Positions 36,385 to 45,733 are shown, numbered from the stretch's first letter. The stretch: 64,000 nt of DNA from Kineothrix alysoides (GCF_000732725.1 NZ_JPNB01000002.1:1116001-1180000), one strand, 5' to 3'. Notes: generated by a model from the letters alone, not told the origin. Numbers and translations are program-made.

Positions 36385-36510
36385 AGTAGTGTAGTAAAAA
36401 TTAGTTTATGAAAATGGAAGCATATGTTATGCTTAAAAGTAAATAAAAACGGGAGGCTATCCGACTTTAGTAAATAAGGAATGGCGTATGAAAGGAGTAT
36501 TGATATAAAA

Positions 36511-36918
36511 ATGAAACAATGGACTAAAAAACAAAAAATTATGCTGGTGGCGGTTTTTGCCATTATAGTGGCAGCAGTAGGCATCGTTGCAGGAGTGGTG
36601 AATTATCGCGTCACACAGGAAGGCGTAAAGCATTTCCAGGTAGTAGTGACCTCCGAGCGGGACGGATATTCTGAGACGACAGAATGTAAAGCGGAGGAGG
36701 AATATCTGGGGAATTTCATGCGCACCTTCGAGGGCTGCGAATGGCAGGATTCCGATTATGGTATTTATATTACCGGCTTTGACGGAATGGAAGAAGATAT
36801 AGACAATCAATATTGGTGGTGTGTAATGGTAAACGGTGAATCCGCGACGATTGGGGCTGATGAGATACCTTTGAAGGACGGTGAAATCTACAGCTTTGTT
36901 TTGATGCAGGGCTGGTAA
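36511..36918 (+). CDS. DUF4430 domain protein, ECF-associated
   Basis: A 135-residue protein with one N-terminal membrane helix (about residues 10-30) and an extracellular DUF4430 domain (about 42-135; FEGCEWQDSDYGIYITGFDG, YWWCVMVNGESA, LKDGEIYSFVLMQGW). DUF4430 resembles the C-terminal part of transcobalamin-like binding proteins. The next gene, 27 nt downstream, is an ECF S component, so this is likely its ligand-capturing or accessory partner. ATG 36511 follows an aaaggag element; the ORF extends upstream to an ATG at 36481 that lacks a site. Confidence 0.85.
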   Translation: MKQWTKKQKIMLVAVFAIIVAAVGIVAGVVNYRVTQEGVKHFQVVVTSERDGYSETTECKAEEEYLGNFMRTFEGCEWQDSDYGIYITGFDGMEEDIDNQYWWCVMVNGESATIGADEIPLKDGEIYSFVLMQGW

Positions 36919-36944
36919 GCCCGGTTGCGGGAAGGCGGGAGCGG

Positions 36945-37445
36945 ATGCCGATTAGAAAAATGACAAGAATTGCGCTTTTAAGCGCGGTTCTTTATGTTGC
37001 GAAGGTGACGTTAGAATTTTTGCCGAATGTGGAGCTTGTGTCGTTTCTGACCATTATATATACGCTGGTGTTTGGAGCGGAGGCCTTCCTCATTGTTACG
37101 GTCTTCAATATGTTCGAACTGATACAGTGGGGGTTTGGCGTATGGTGGGTATCTTATCTCTATATATGGCCCCTGCTTTGTCTGGTGACACTTCTGTTAA
37201 AGGAACTATTACAGGAGGAATTCGTGCTGTGGGCTATTGTTTCGGGGCTCTTCGGCCTGATATTCGGCTCCTTGTTTGCTATAGCTTATCTTCCGGTGGA
37301 CCCTTCTTATGCGCTGGCTTACTGGCTCAGCGGATTGACTTGGGATGTGTGGCATGGAATCTGCAATTTTATTATTATGCTGCTGATCGGCAAACCGATG
37401 TATGCTGTGATGATTTTGGCGAAGAAAAAGGACGGTTTTCCTTAA
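36945..37445 (+). CDS. ECF transporter S component
   Basis: A 166-residue integral membrane protein with five or six helices and the S-component pattern (short N-terminal helix with TRIALLSAVLYVAKV, and the region GLIFGSLFAIAYLP). It binds a specific vitamin-like substrate and needs ECF T and A subunits that are not adjacent, so it probably uses a shared module. Pairing with a DUF4430 protein suggests a cobalamin-type or other tetrapyrrole or vitamin ligand; no cobalamin riboswitch was seen upstream, so the substrate stays open. Confidence 0.85.
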   Translation: MPIRKMTRIALLSAVLYVAKVTLEFLPNVELVSFLTIIYTLVFGAEAFLIVTVFNMFELIQWGFGVWWVSYLYIWPLLCLVTLLLKELLQEEFVLWAIVSGLFGLIFGSLFAIAYLPVDPSYALAYWLSGLTWDVWHGICNFIIMLLIGKPMYAVMILAKKKDGFP

Positions 37446-37600
37446 AAAAGTCAATAAATGGTAAAAAGTAATAAAATTTTAATTATTCTGACAAAAATTG
37501 TTCATTCTTTTTATATCCAAATATGATAGAATAAATAAAATTGGCCGTAGAAGGCATAATACATTGGGTGTGGTTTACATTATGGAAGGTAGGAGAAAAA

Positions 37601-37861
37601 GTGAAATCGGTAAAAGTTGTCTTTAATTCAATGGAGGAATGTCAGAAGTATATTAGAGCTGTGGAAAGTTTCCCCTTTAATATAGACTTACAGTGCGGAA
37701 GCCGTATCATCGACGGAAAATCTGCGCTCGGCATTCTGGGATTTGGACTCAGAAAGGTGTTGGAACTTCGGGCTCATACAGAGGAGCCGGAGGCTTGGTC
37801 GGAGCTTCTCGAGAAGATAGAATTCTGCACCTGCGGAGAAGAAATGAAAATGGCAATATAA
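37601..37861 (+). CDS. HPr-like protein lacking the phosphorylated histidine
   Basis: An 86-residue protein with the HPr fold pattern, including IIDGKSALGILGF, the counterpart of the HPr motif around regulatory Ser46. The HARP histidine site of true HPr is missing (the corresponding segment reads FPFNIDLQCGSR), so it cannot be a phosphocarrier. Similar proteins are annotated as PTS HPr-related and may be regulatory. The GTG start has an aggag site 5 nt upstream. No PTS genes are adjacent. Confidence 0.8.
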   Translation: MKSVKVVFNSMEECQKYIRAVESFPFNIDLQCGSRIIDGKSALGILGFGLRKVLELRAHTEEPEAWSELLEKIEFCTCGEEMKMAI

Positions 37862-37978
37862 AGCTGAAAAGGGATTGCTTGACCGCAATCTCTTTTTCAT
37901 GTAATAGGAAAATGCTCCTATTACAGAAACTATGGATGCTTAAATCTTGATGAAAGGTAAAACAGTAAAGGTGATACC

Positions 37979-38887
37979 ATGACTCTGCAGCAATTAAAAT
38001 ACATAGTAACCGTAGCAGAAACGGGAAACATTACGGAAGCTGCAAAGCAGCTTTTCATTTCCCAGCCCAGTCTGACCAATGCAATTCATGAGTTAGAGAA
38101 GGAAATGCAGGTAACCATATTCAACAGAACCAACAAAGGCGTTGCTGTCTCAAATGAAGGAGACGTGTTTCTGGCTTACGCCAGGCAAGTTCTGGAGCAG
38201 GCAAGCCTTTTGGAAGAAAAATTTCTGCATGTGAAGGAACAAAGCCCCCGGTTCTCAGTATCATGCCAGCATTATTCCTTTGCAGTCAACGCTTTTGTAG
38301 ATGTTATCCGTGAATTCGGCGGAGAAAAATATGACTTTACCCTGCGGGAAACACAGACATACGAAATTATCGAAGATATAAGCCGATTGAAAAGTGAGAT
38401 CGGAATATTATATAAATCTTCCAAGAATGAAGAAATCATCGATAAGCTTATAAAACAATACGGTTTGAAGTTCGAAGAATTATTTACGGCGGCCCCCCAC
38501 GTCTTTATTTCTTCCAGGCATCCGCTTGCGGAAAAAGAAATTCTGACCCTGGAAGATTTGGAGGAATATCCATATCTTTCCTTTGAGCAGGGAGATTATA
38601 ATTCCTTCTATTTTTCTGAAGAAATTCTAAGCACTTTAGACAGAGGCCGGAATATTAAGGTCAGAGACAGAGCGACATTATTCAATCTGGTAATAGGCTT
38701 GAACGGATATACTGTCAGCTCCGGAGTGATCAGTAATGAGCTGAACGGAGAACAGATTATTGCCAAACCCCTTCAGGTTGACGAGTACATGATAATCGGA
38801 ACGATCACTCAGAAAAATATGCCGTTGAGCAGATATGGAAAAGCCTATATGGAATCATTAAAAAAGCATACCGGCAGCTTGATATAA
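37979..38887 (+). CDS. LysR-family transcriptional regulator
   Basis: A 302-residue regulator with the usual length. The N-terminal winged helix-turn-helix (MTLQQLKYIVTVAETGNITE, then QLFISQPSLTNAIHELE) and a two-subdomain effector region (about residues 90-295) are clear. aaaggtgat precedes the ATG. LysR genes usually control a divergent neighbour, but both flanking genes are co-directional and no obvious target adjoins it. Confidence 0.93.
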   Translation: MTLQQLKYIVTVAETGNITEAAKQLFISQPSLTNAIHELEKEMQVTIFNRTNKGVAVSNEGDVFLAYARQVLEQASLLEEKFLHVKEQSPRFSVSCQHYSFAVNAFVDVIREFGGEKYDFTLRETQTYEIIEDISRLKSEIGILYKSSKNEEIIDKLIKQYGLKFEELFTAAPHVFISSRHPLAEKEILTLEDLEEYPYLSFEQGDYNSFYFSEEILSTLDRGRNIKVRDRATLFNLVIGLNGYTVSSGVISNELNGEQIIAKPLQVDEYMIIGTITQKNMPLSRYGKAYMESLKKHTGSLI

Positions 38888-39016
38888 CCTTAAATTATAT
38901 TGGATTACCGGTTTTTATATTTTTCATAATGGCCGTAAAGCTATATTGATATCCACAAATATATGATAGAATAAAATCTGATTTGTAACTATCATAGGAG
39001 AGGTCATGGAGAAAAT

Positions 39017-39661
39017 ATGGTAACCTTTTTGAATAATATGAGAATTGCAGAACACAAGCTTTCTATATGGAAACAGGTAATCTATACGATTGGAATTTTG
39101 AGCCTTGGCATTATTTTAGGAGCAGCTTCAAAATATTTAGACTGTACTCCTTCTAATGAATTGCCTTATTGGATTGAAAAGTTAGATTTCAGAAACTTTT
39201 TCGGACGATTTGCAATATGGATATTCCTTGCGGTATGTATTTCGATTTACAGTAACACATCTGTAAGAGCTACTGTCAATGTGTTTGTTTTCTTTGTGGG
39301 AATGGTTGGAAGCTATTATTTGTATTCCAAGTATATTGCAGGATTTTTCCCCAGTAGTTATGCATTGATTTGGATAGGATTTACAATCATTTCACCGCTG
39401 TTAGCATTTATCTGCTGGTACGCCAAAGGCAGCGGAAAGGTTCCATTCATTATTTCTGCAGGAATTATTGCTGTATTATTTAATACAGCCTTTGCATATG
39501 GTTTTGGATATTTTGATGTGAAATCGCCATTAGAATTGACCGTATTTGTGCTTGCAATTATTATATTGCGCCGAACGGTAAAAGAAACGATTATTATGGC
39601 AGGCATGGGTGCTGTTATTGCATTTGTCTTAAATAGTATTGTTCCGTTTCAGTTTTGGTGA
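39017..39661 (+). CDS. Polytopic membrane protein, possibly DUF6518
   Basis: A 214-residue protein with about six membrane helices and almost no soluble domain. The sequence pattern (GIILGAASKYLD near 34, periodic helices, final short hydrophobic tail) is reminiscent of DUF6518 membrane proteins but I cannot confirm this. Base composition is more AT-rich than the flanking genes. It has no recognisable operon partner. Confidence 0.65.
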   Translation: MVTFLNNMRIAEHKLSIWKQVIYTIGILSLGIILGAASKYLDCTPSNELPYWIEKLDFRNFFGRFAIWIFLAVCISIYSNTSVRATVNVFVFFVGMVGSYYLYSKYIAGFFPSSYALIWIGFTIISPLLAFICWYAKGSGKVPFIISAGIIAVLFNTAFAYGFGYFDVKSPLELTVFVLAIIILRRTVKETIIMAGMGAVIAFVLNSIVPFQFW

Positions 39662-39895
39662 CAGGGAAAAACCAAGAGGGTGAAAGTACTGCAGTGCTTT
39701 CGCTTTTTGTTTATGTAATAGGAGTGTGTTCCTGTAGCATAAAGGAGTTTAGATTTAGAAAAGCAATATTTGCATGTCTCTTAACTCAAAATGAGAAGAG
39801 AAAAAATTTAACAGCCCTTATACTAAACAGAGATAATGAATTTAGCAATTCTTTACCTGCTTAAACAACACAATACAGAAAGGGCATTAGATAAA

Positions 39896-40030
39896 ATGAA
39901 TGACATAAGACTTCCGAAGCTTTTCAGTGACGGCATGATACTTCAACAAAAGACCGAGGTACATATATGGGGCTACGACCTGCCGGGCAGGAAAGTCAAG
40001 ATTTCCTTAGGGGAATGTATTTTTCCCTAA
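39896..40030 (+). pseudogene. Sialate O-acetylesterase, N-terminal remnant
   Basis: The first about 44 residues (IRLPKLFSDGMILQQKTEVHIWG, with pos. DLPGRKVKI following) match the beginning of sialate O-acetylesterase-type SGNH hydrolases. The frame stops at 40030 and no later part of the family, such as the catalytic GQSN block, is found downstream. An aaaggg site precedes the ATG. It appears to be a truncated leftover. Confidence 0.65.
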
Positions 40031-40068
40031 TAAGATAAAAATTCTCAGCATGGATATTTTCAGTTCTA

Positions 40069-40097
40069 TTGACAAACATAAATTCATATGCTAACAT
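40069..40097 (+). promoter_or_regulatory. Promoter of the tetR gene
   Basis: TTGACA (40069-40074) and TAACAT (40092-40097) are separated by 17 bp; the start would fall close to the operator at 40105-40114. Confidence 0.65.
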
Positions 40098-40104
40098 AAA
40101 CGAC

Positions 40105-40114
40105 GTTAGCTAAC
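40105..40114. promoter_or_regulatory. Putative TetR operator 1
   Basis: GTTAGCTAAC is a perfect 10-bp palindrome at the predicted transcription start of the tetR gene. A near copy lies at 40829-40838 before the transporter operon. Confidence 0.6.
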
Positions 40115-40140
40115 TGTGTTCGCTAAATGGGAGTGATGAA

Positions 40141-40770
40141 ATGCCAAAGGATAAGAGCGGAACACTGGAAAAAATAATTCCGTGCGCGAAAAGGGAATTT
40201 TTAGATAAGGGTTTCGAACGAGCTTCCCTGCGCAAGATTGCCGCTGATGCGAATATGTCCGCGGCAGGATTATACCGTCATTTTGAAAGTAAGGAAGCTA
40301 TGTTCGATGCACTGGTGGCCCCCCTCGTGGATATATATCTTCGCAACTATGAAGAATCCATGCAGCGCAGCTATGAGCTTCTGGATACGGAAGAAATCAA
40401 AAAGTTCTGGGAAGTCTCCGAAGAGGAGGGCCTGCAATATATAAACTTTATTTATGACCATTTTGAGGAATTCAAACTCCTGCTAACTTGTTCGGATGGT
40501 ACAAAGTACCAGAGCTTTATGCATGATATCTCGGAAATGGAAGTCAGGGAAATGACGAAACTGATGGACGAGCTGCGAAGCAGAGGTTTTTCGGTAAAGG
40601 ATATTTCGCAGGATGAGCTTCACATGCTCGTAAGCGGCTATGTTGCTTCTGTTTTTGAAGTAGTCATTCACGACTATCCGCGGGAAAAGGCTATTGCACA
40701 GGCAAAAACACTGATGGAATTTTTATATCCTGGTTGGATAAAGGCCTTCGGTATGGAGGGCATGGTTTAA
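40141..40770 (+). CDS. TetR/AcrR-family transcriptional regulator
   Basis: A 209-residue repressor with an N-terminal helix-turn-helix (ASLRKIAADANMSAAGLYRHF, residues about 28-48) and a helical ligand domain. Its own promoter and the downstream operon promoter share the GTTAGYTAAC sequence, so it probably represses both. Target genes are the paired ABC half-transporters and ECF subunits immediately downstream; the inducer may be the transported ligand or an internal metal or cofactor pool. Confidence 0.92.
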   Translation: MPKDKSGTLEKIIPCAKREFLDKGFERASLRKIAADANMSAAGLYRHFESKEAMFDALVAPLVDIYLRNYEESMQRSYELLDTEEIKKFWEVSEEEGLQYINFIYDHFEEFKLLLTCSDGTKYQSFMHDISEMEVREMTKLMDELRSRGFSVKDISQDELHMLVSGYVASVFEVVIHDYPREKAIAQAKTLMEFLYPGWIKAFGMEGMV

Positions 40771-40792
40771 TAATGGAACTAATAAAATGAAA

Positions 40793-40819
40793 TGCCGGGG
40801 ATTCGTCCCCGAATTTTTC
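40793..40819 (+). terminator. Terminator after tetR
   Basis: cgggga and tccccg (40796-40811) form a 6-bp stem closed by a TTCG tetraloop, followed by AATTTTT. Confidence 0.75.
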
Positions 40820-40828
40820 ATTTTATGG

Positions 40829-40838
40829 GTTAGTTAAC
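40829..40838. promoter_or_regulatory. Putative TetR operator 2
   Basis: GTTAGTTAAC differs from operator 1 at a single base and is followed by another half-site-like CACTAAC. It lies about 40 bp before the transporter operon start codon. Confidence 0.55.
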
Positions 40839-40878
40839 ACTAACTGAAATCGTTCGCAAAAAAACGGGGTGAATACAC

Positions 40879-42657
40879 TTGAAAAAAGAAAAAGAGCAAA
40901 GCCCGCTCAGAAGGCTTATGAGGTTCGCATCGCATCATAAGGGAAAATATATTGCCTCCATGATTCTTGCGGCCGTCGGTGTTGCCGGGGGACTGATTCC
41001 TTATGTGGGAGTTTCTCAGATTATCATTCACTTGCTGACCGGGGCAAGGAGCGATATGAGATTTTATCTGATGTGGTGCGGCATTTCGGGGGCCGGGCTT
41101 ATCCTCAAAACCATTTGCATGAACTGGTCGACTGCCCTGTCTCACGAGGCAACATTTTCAGTCATCGCGGAGGTACGCACCAAACTGGCCCGGAAGCTGG
41201 CCCGCATCCCCATGGGATATGTACTTGAAACGCCATCCGGAGGGTTCAAGAACATCATTGTGGAAAAGGCGGACAGTCTGGAGACGCCGCTGGCGCATGT
41301 GCTGCCGGAAATGACCTCCAACCTTCTGATTCCGTTTGGTATTATCATATACATGTTTATTCTGGACTGGCGTATGGCGCTTATTTCGCTTATCACACTT
41401 CCACTTGGGTTTATTTTCTACATGATGATGATGCGGGATTATGCTGAAAAATACGCCGGTGTTATGAAGGCAGGTAAGCATATGAGCGCAACCATGGTAG
41501 AATACATAAACGGTATTGAGGTTATCAAAGCCTTCAATCAATCCGCAAAGTCTTATGCGAAGTTCACCGATTCGGTAAAGGAAAATGTAAACGTAGTTTT
41601 GGACTGGATTCGCTCTACACAGGTGTATTCAGACATTTCGCAGGGGGTCTGGCCGGCTGTGCTGGTGGGCGTATTGCCCGTCGGATGTCTTTTTTACATG
41701 GATGGTTCGTTGGGGGGCGGAGAGTTTATTACGATTGCAATCCTGTCCCTTGGCATTTCTGCTCCAATTTTATCCGCCATGATGTATACGGATGATATCG
41801 CGAAAATCGGTGCTGTTGTGAGAGAAGTGGGACAAGTGCTGGATTTGCCGGAACTAAACCGTCCTAAGGAAAATAAAAAGCTGGTAAACCGGGATATTGT
41901 GCTTGAACATGTTTGCTTTTCTTATGGGCAGGAGGAGGTACTCTCCGATGTAAATTTAGAAATTGAGAAGGGTTCGATTACAGCCTTCGTCGGACCGTCC
42001 GGAGGAGGAAAGTCCACCATTGCAAAGCTCATAGCCTCCTTCTGGGATGTAAGCGCAGGGCGCATTATGCTGGGCGGTGCAGATGTCCGTGATATACCGC
42101 TTAAACAGATTATGGACGAGATTGCCTATGTATCGCAGGACAACTATCTGTTTAACGACACCATCCGCAACAATATCCGAATGGGAAAACCAAGTGCCAC
42201 GGACGAGGAGGTCGAAGCTGCTGCGAAGGCTTCGGGCTGCCATGACTTTATTATGAAGCTGGAACACGGTTACGAGACCGCCGCCGGTGGAGCCGGAGGG
42301 CACCTTTCCGGTGGAGAAAGGCAGCGTATTGCTATTGCCCGGGCCATGCTTAAGGATGCAGACATTATTATTTTCGACGAAGCAACCGCCTACACCGATC
42401 CGGAAAACGAGGCGGTGATTCAAGCGGCGGTATCCAAGCTCATCCACGGCAAAACGCTGATCGTTATTGCGCACCGCTTGTCCACCATTACCGATTCGGA
42501 TAAAATCGTGGTCATTGAAAATGGCAGGGTTCTGGCAGAAGGAACGCATGAGTTACTTCTGAAGGATTGTAAACTGTACCGCCGTATGTTTGCCGCACAC
42601 ATGGAAGTGCGGGATGCTTACGCAGCAGATATTGAGGGGAGGGATATCCTTGCTTGA
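40879..42657 (+). CDS. ABC half-transporter 1 (permease plus ATPase)
   Basis: A 592-residue half-transporter with six N-terminal membrane helices (about 20-310) and a C-terminal ATPase: Walker A GPSGGGKST near 374, Q-loop SQDNYLF, signature HLSGGERQR, Walker B IIIFDEATAYTDPENE and H-loop IAHRLS. The DEATAYTDPENE box resembles IrtA/YbtP-type metallophore importers. The TTG start follows a ggggtga site. The second half-transporter overlaps its end, so they form a heterodimer. Direction of transport is not proven, but linkage to an ECF importer favours uptake. Confidence 0.92.
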   Translation: MKKEKEQSPLRRLMRFASHHKGKYIASMILAAVGVAGGLIPYVGVSQIIIHLLTGARSDMRFYLMWCGISGAGLILKTICMNWSTALSHEATFSVIAEVRTKLARKLARIPMGYVLETPSGGFKNIIVEKADSLETPLAHVLPEMTSNLLIPFGIIIYMFILDWRMALISLITLPLGFIFYMMMMRDYAEKYAGVMKAGKHMSATMVEYINGIEVIKAFNQSAKSYAKFTDSVKENVNVVLDWIRSTQVYSDISQGVWPAVLVGVLPVGCLFYMDGSLGGGEFITIAILSLGISAPILSAMMYTDDIAKIGAVVREVGQVLDLPELNRPKENKKLVNRDIVLEHVCFSYGQEEVLSDVNLEIEKGSITAFVGPSGGGKSTIAKLIASFWDVSAGRIMLGGADVRDIPLKQIMDEIAYVSQDNYLFNDTIRNNIRMGKPSATDEEVEAAAKASGCHDFIMKLEHGYETAAGGAGGHLSGGERQRIAIARAMLKDADIIIFDEATAYTDPENEAVIQAAVSKLIHGKTLIVIAHRLSTITDSDKIVVIENGRVLAEGTHELLLKDCKLYRRMFAAHMEVRDAYAADIEGRDILA

Positions 42658-44389
42658 TATATTCAAAAAGTTCTTCCGGTTTGCGGACAGCCAGAAGCCA
42701 AAATGGGTGAAAAGTATCGTCTTTACCTTGTTCAAGTCCGTTTTTGCATCCACTCAGCTTCTTGCCATCGCCATCGTGCTGCGCGGGATTGCCACGGACT
42801 CCGTGACCCATACGACGGCACTGTCCGCACTGGGAATCATGCTGGTAAGTATCATAGGCACGATTGTTATGCGGCATCTGGCTCAAAACAGCCAGTCCTT
42901 CGGATGTTATATTATGAGCGGAGATAAGCGTATACAGATTGGTGACCGGCTGAAGCTGATGCCTATGGGGCATTTTAACAGCCATAGTCTGGGCAACATC
43001 ACTGCTGCTGCGACTTCTACCATGGAGGACATTGAAAATACCGCGCCGCGTATCATCGTCAGCTATCTTAACGGCCTTATTCACGGTTTTGTCATAACCC
43101 TTGCGCTGATTATCTTCGAGTGGAAGATTGGGCTGATCGCTATGGCAGGGTTGGTATTGTTTCTGCTTATTAACATTTTGCTTCACAAGCGCGCACGCAA
43201 AGCATCACAGATCAGGCAGGAGGCCCAAGCCGAGCTGGTGGATGCGGTGCTGGAATACATACAGGGAATGAGTGTTGTAAAATCCTTCGGAATGGAGGCG
43301 GCAGCCGGACAAAAAATCCACCGGGCAATTGCCGACAGCGAGCGAAGAAACATTGGTCTTGAAAAAAGTACCATCCCTTTTATGGCCATGCAGCAGCTTG
43401 TCCTGCGCGTTATCAGCACAATTATGATTACTCTGTCGGTAGTACTGTATCTTTACGGAGCTATGGATCTTTCAATCTGTCTGCTGATGCTTCTTTCCGG
43501 TTTTATTGTATTCAGCGAGCTGGAGAGCGGCGGCAGTATGTCGGCCTTCCTGCGTCTGATTGACGCCTCCATTGACCGGGTGAATGAAATACAGAAAACC
43601 CCTGTTATGGATCTCGAGGGGATACAACAAAAACCTGCTAATATGGACATTGTTTTCAATGATGTATCTTTCTCTTATGGTGAAAAAACTATTATCGACC
43701 ATGTTAGCCTTGCGATACCTGCGAAAACGACCACAGCGATCGTCGGGCCGTCGGGCAGCGGAAAGACCACACTGTGCAACTTGATCGCCCGTTTTTGGGA
43801 TGTGGGCGAAGGCAGCATTATTTTGGGCGGTATAGATATTCGGGAATACAAGCTGGACAGTCTCCTGCGAAATATCAGCATGGTTTTTCAGCAGGTATAT
43901 TTGTTCAATGATACAATCGCCAATAATATCCGGCTTGGAAAGCCGGAAGCGACCATGGAAGAAATCAGAGAAGCTGCACAAAAGGCCTGCTGTCATGATT
44001 TTATAAGCCGGCTGCCGAACGGCTATAACACGGTCATCGGCGAGGGCGGCGCCACGCTCTCCGGCGGAGAAAAGCAGCGCATTTCCATCGCCCGTGCGCT
44101 TTTGAAGGATGCACCCATTATCATATTGGATGAGGCGACTGCAAATGTAGACCCGGAAAACGAAAATGATCTGCAAAAGGCAATTAGGTCACTGACAAGA
44201 GACAAGACTGTGATTATGATTGCGCACCGTCTCAAAACGGTACGAAATGCCGATCAGATCATCGTGCTGGATGCGGGGAAAATCGTGCAGACAGGCACAC
44301 ATGATGAGCTGTTTGCGCAAAAAGGACTCTATGCGGACTTTATTCATGTTCGTGAAAAAGCCGTGGGCTGGAAAATTGCCGGCACGTAA
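42650..44389 (+). CDS. ABC half-transporter 2 (permease plus ATPase)
   Basis: A 579-residue partner of the previous gene. The TTG start at 42650, with a ggaggg site 6 nt upstream, overlaps the first gene's stop by 8 bp; the longer frame has no site. Six membrane helices are followed by an ATPase with Walker A GPSGSGKTT, signature LSGGEKQR, Walker B IIILDEATANVDPENE and IAHRLK. It resembles IrtB/YbtQ-type subunits. Overlap indicates translational coupling and equimolar production. Confidence 0.92.
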   Translation: MLDIFKKFFRFADSQKPKWVKSIVFTLFKSVFASTQLLAIAIVLRGIATDSVTHTTALSALGIMLVSIIGTIVMRHLAQNSQSFGCYIMSGDKRIQIGDRLKLMPMGHFNSHSLGNITAAATSTMEDIENTAPRIIVSYLNGLIHGFVITLALIIFEWKIGLIAMAGLVLFLLINILLHKRARKASQIRQEAQAELVDAVLEYIQGMSVVKSFGMEAAAGQKIHRAIADSERRNIGLEKSTIPFMAMQQLVLRVISTIMITLSVVLYLYGAMDLSICLLMLLSGFIVFSELESGGSMSAFLRLIDASIDRVNEIQKTPVMDLEGIQQKPANMDIVFNDVSFSYGEKTIIDHVSLAIPAKTTTAIVGPSGSGKTTLCNLIARFWDVGEGSIILGGIDIREYKLDSLLRNISMVFQQVYLFNDTIANNIRLGKPEATMEEIREAAQKACCHDFISRLPNGYNTVIGEGGATLSGGEKQRISIARALLKDAPIIILDEATANVDPENENDLQKAIRSLTRDKTVIMIAHRLKTVRNADQIIVLDAGKIVQTGTHDELFAQKGLYADFIHVREKAVGWKIAGT

Positions 44390-44421
44390 CGCTAATTTAT
44401 CATTTTATGGAGGATATCGGA

Positions 44422-45006
44422 ATGACAAAGAAAAAACTGGATGTAAAGGATTTGATCAACGTAGGAATCTTCACCGCAATTTATTATATCTTATTGATTG
44501 TTGCTGGCTTTTTGGGGTATATTCCCATCTTTTCAGTACTGTTTCCGCTTGTGGTTGCTCTTCTTTGCGGGATTCCCTTTGTTCTCTTTTTGACAAGGAC
44601 CAAGACCTTTGGCATGATTACCATTATGGGCGTGCTTTTGGGAATTTTGAATTTTGCTTTTGGGCAGGGTTGGTATTCAATTGCCACCGGCCTTCTCTGC
44701 GGCCTGCTTGCAGACTTGATATGCAAGGCCGGAGAGTATAAGAGCTGGAAGCATATGGTTGTGTGCTTTTGTGTGTTCAGCGAATGGATAATCGGCTCGA
44801 TGCTTCCTATGTGGATTATGAAAGACAGTTATTTTGAAATGGTGCGTGATATGCAGGGCATCGCTTTTGCCGGATCGCTGGAGTCTCTGATCACCGGCTG
44901 GATGCTGGTGCTGCTTATCGTTCTGACGGCAGTCGCAGCCGTCATTGGAGCATATTTAGGTAAAACTGTGCTAAAAAAACATTTTATAAGGGCAGGAATC
45001 GTATGA
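44422..45006 (+). CDS. MptD-family ECF transporter S component
   Basis: A 194-residue membrane protein with six helices, matching the MptD/Trep_Strep group of putative ECF S components (FTAIYYILLIVAGFLG near 20, WYSIATGLLCGLLADL near 80). It would bind the substrate and dock on the T and A subunits encoded next. ATG 44422 has a ggagg site at about 44409; a longer ORF from 44407 overlaps that site. Its stop overlaps the T-component ATG (ATGA). Confidence 0.88.
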   Translation: MTKKKLDVKDLINVGIFTAIYYILLIVAGFLGYIPIFSVLFPLVVALLCGIPFVLFLTRTKTFGMITIMGVLLGILNFAFGQGWYSIATGLLCGLLADLICKAGEYKSWKHMVVCFCVFSEWIIGSMLPMWIMKDSYFEMVRDMQGIAFAGSLESLITGWMLVLLIVLTAVAAVIGAYLGKTVLKKHFIRAGIV

Positions 45007-45719
45007 TGCCGCAGCCTGAGTTAATGAAAGCGGCAAAAGATATACAGCTTGACCCGCGGACTAAGATATATCTTTTACTACTCATAAATATCGTCATATT
45101 CTCTACCAATCCCAGCGGCTGCCAACTGATCGCAAAAGGGGCACTGGCGGCAGTACCCTTTGCTCTGCTGTGCAGCACCGGGATGTGGAGGCAGGGCTTT
45201 ATCTACGCTGTCTTATATGTGGCAGGTCAACTGGCAGAAATCTATCTTACCGCATATGCTGCCGGAGCGTGGGGCCTTCTGATGCGCTTTACTACACAGA
45301 TGCTAAGCAGGTTCGTTCCAATTGTCATCATGGCCTACTATTTGGTCAGGACAATGGAAGTCAGCGCATTTATTGCTGCAATGGAACGGATGCATGTTTC
45401 GAGAAAAATTATTATCCCGTTTGCAGTTTTATTTCGCTTCTTTCCAACTATTGCTGAAGAATCCTGTGCGATCAATGACGCCATGCGCATGCGCGGTATC
45501 GGTTTTCGCGGGAGTCCTTTGGCGGTGCTGGAATACAGGCTTGTTCCCCTGATGATGTCGATTGTAGGGATTGGCAACGAGCTGTCGGCGGCGGCAGTCA
45601 CAAGAGGACTGCGCATCACAGGAGAGCGCACCAACATATATAAAATCGGATTTGGCGTATTGGATGCTGTGTTTGGCCTCTGGGCGACGACGGCTGCAAT
45701 ACTGTTTTTTATTTTGTAG
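45003..45719 (+). CDS. ECF transporter T component (CbiQ family)
   Basis: A 238-residue membrane scaffold protein with about five helices. The C-terminal region carries the ECF T coupling motif (RMRGIGFRGSP near residue 162 and VTRGLRITGER near 200) that contacts the ATPase domains. It is coupled by ATGA overlap to the S component and ends 14 nt before the ATPase gene. Confidence 0.92.
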   Translation: MMPQPELMKAAKDIQLDPRTKIYLLLLINIVIFSTNPSGCQLIAKGALAAVPFALLCSTGMWRQGFIYAVLYVAGQLAEIYLTAYAAGAWGLLMRFTTQMLSRFVPIVIMAYYLVRTMEVSAFIAAMERMHVSRKIIIPFAVLFRFFPTIAEESCAINDAMRMRGIGFRGSPLAVLEYRLVPLMMSIVGIGNELSAAAVTRGLRITGERTNIYKIGFGVLDAVFGLWATTAAILFFIL

Positions 45720-45733
45720 AAGGAGGGATGTAC

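Noticed and set aside
36228-36510. Possible cobalamin riboswitch before the DUF4430/ECF genes
   Set aside because: No B12-box or characteristic long structured leader is visible; only a simple 13-bp hairpin is present.
39655-39864. 69-residue ORF after the membrane protein
   Set aside because: No ribosome site, no homology, and it overlaps the region of a truncated esterase.
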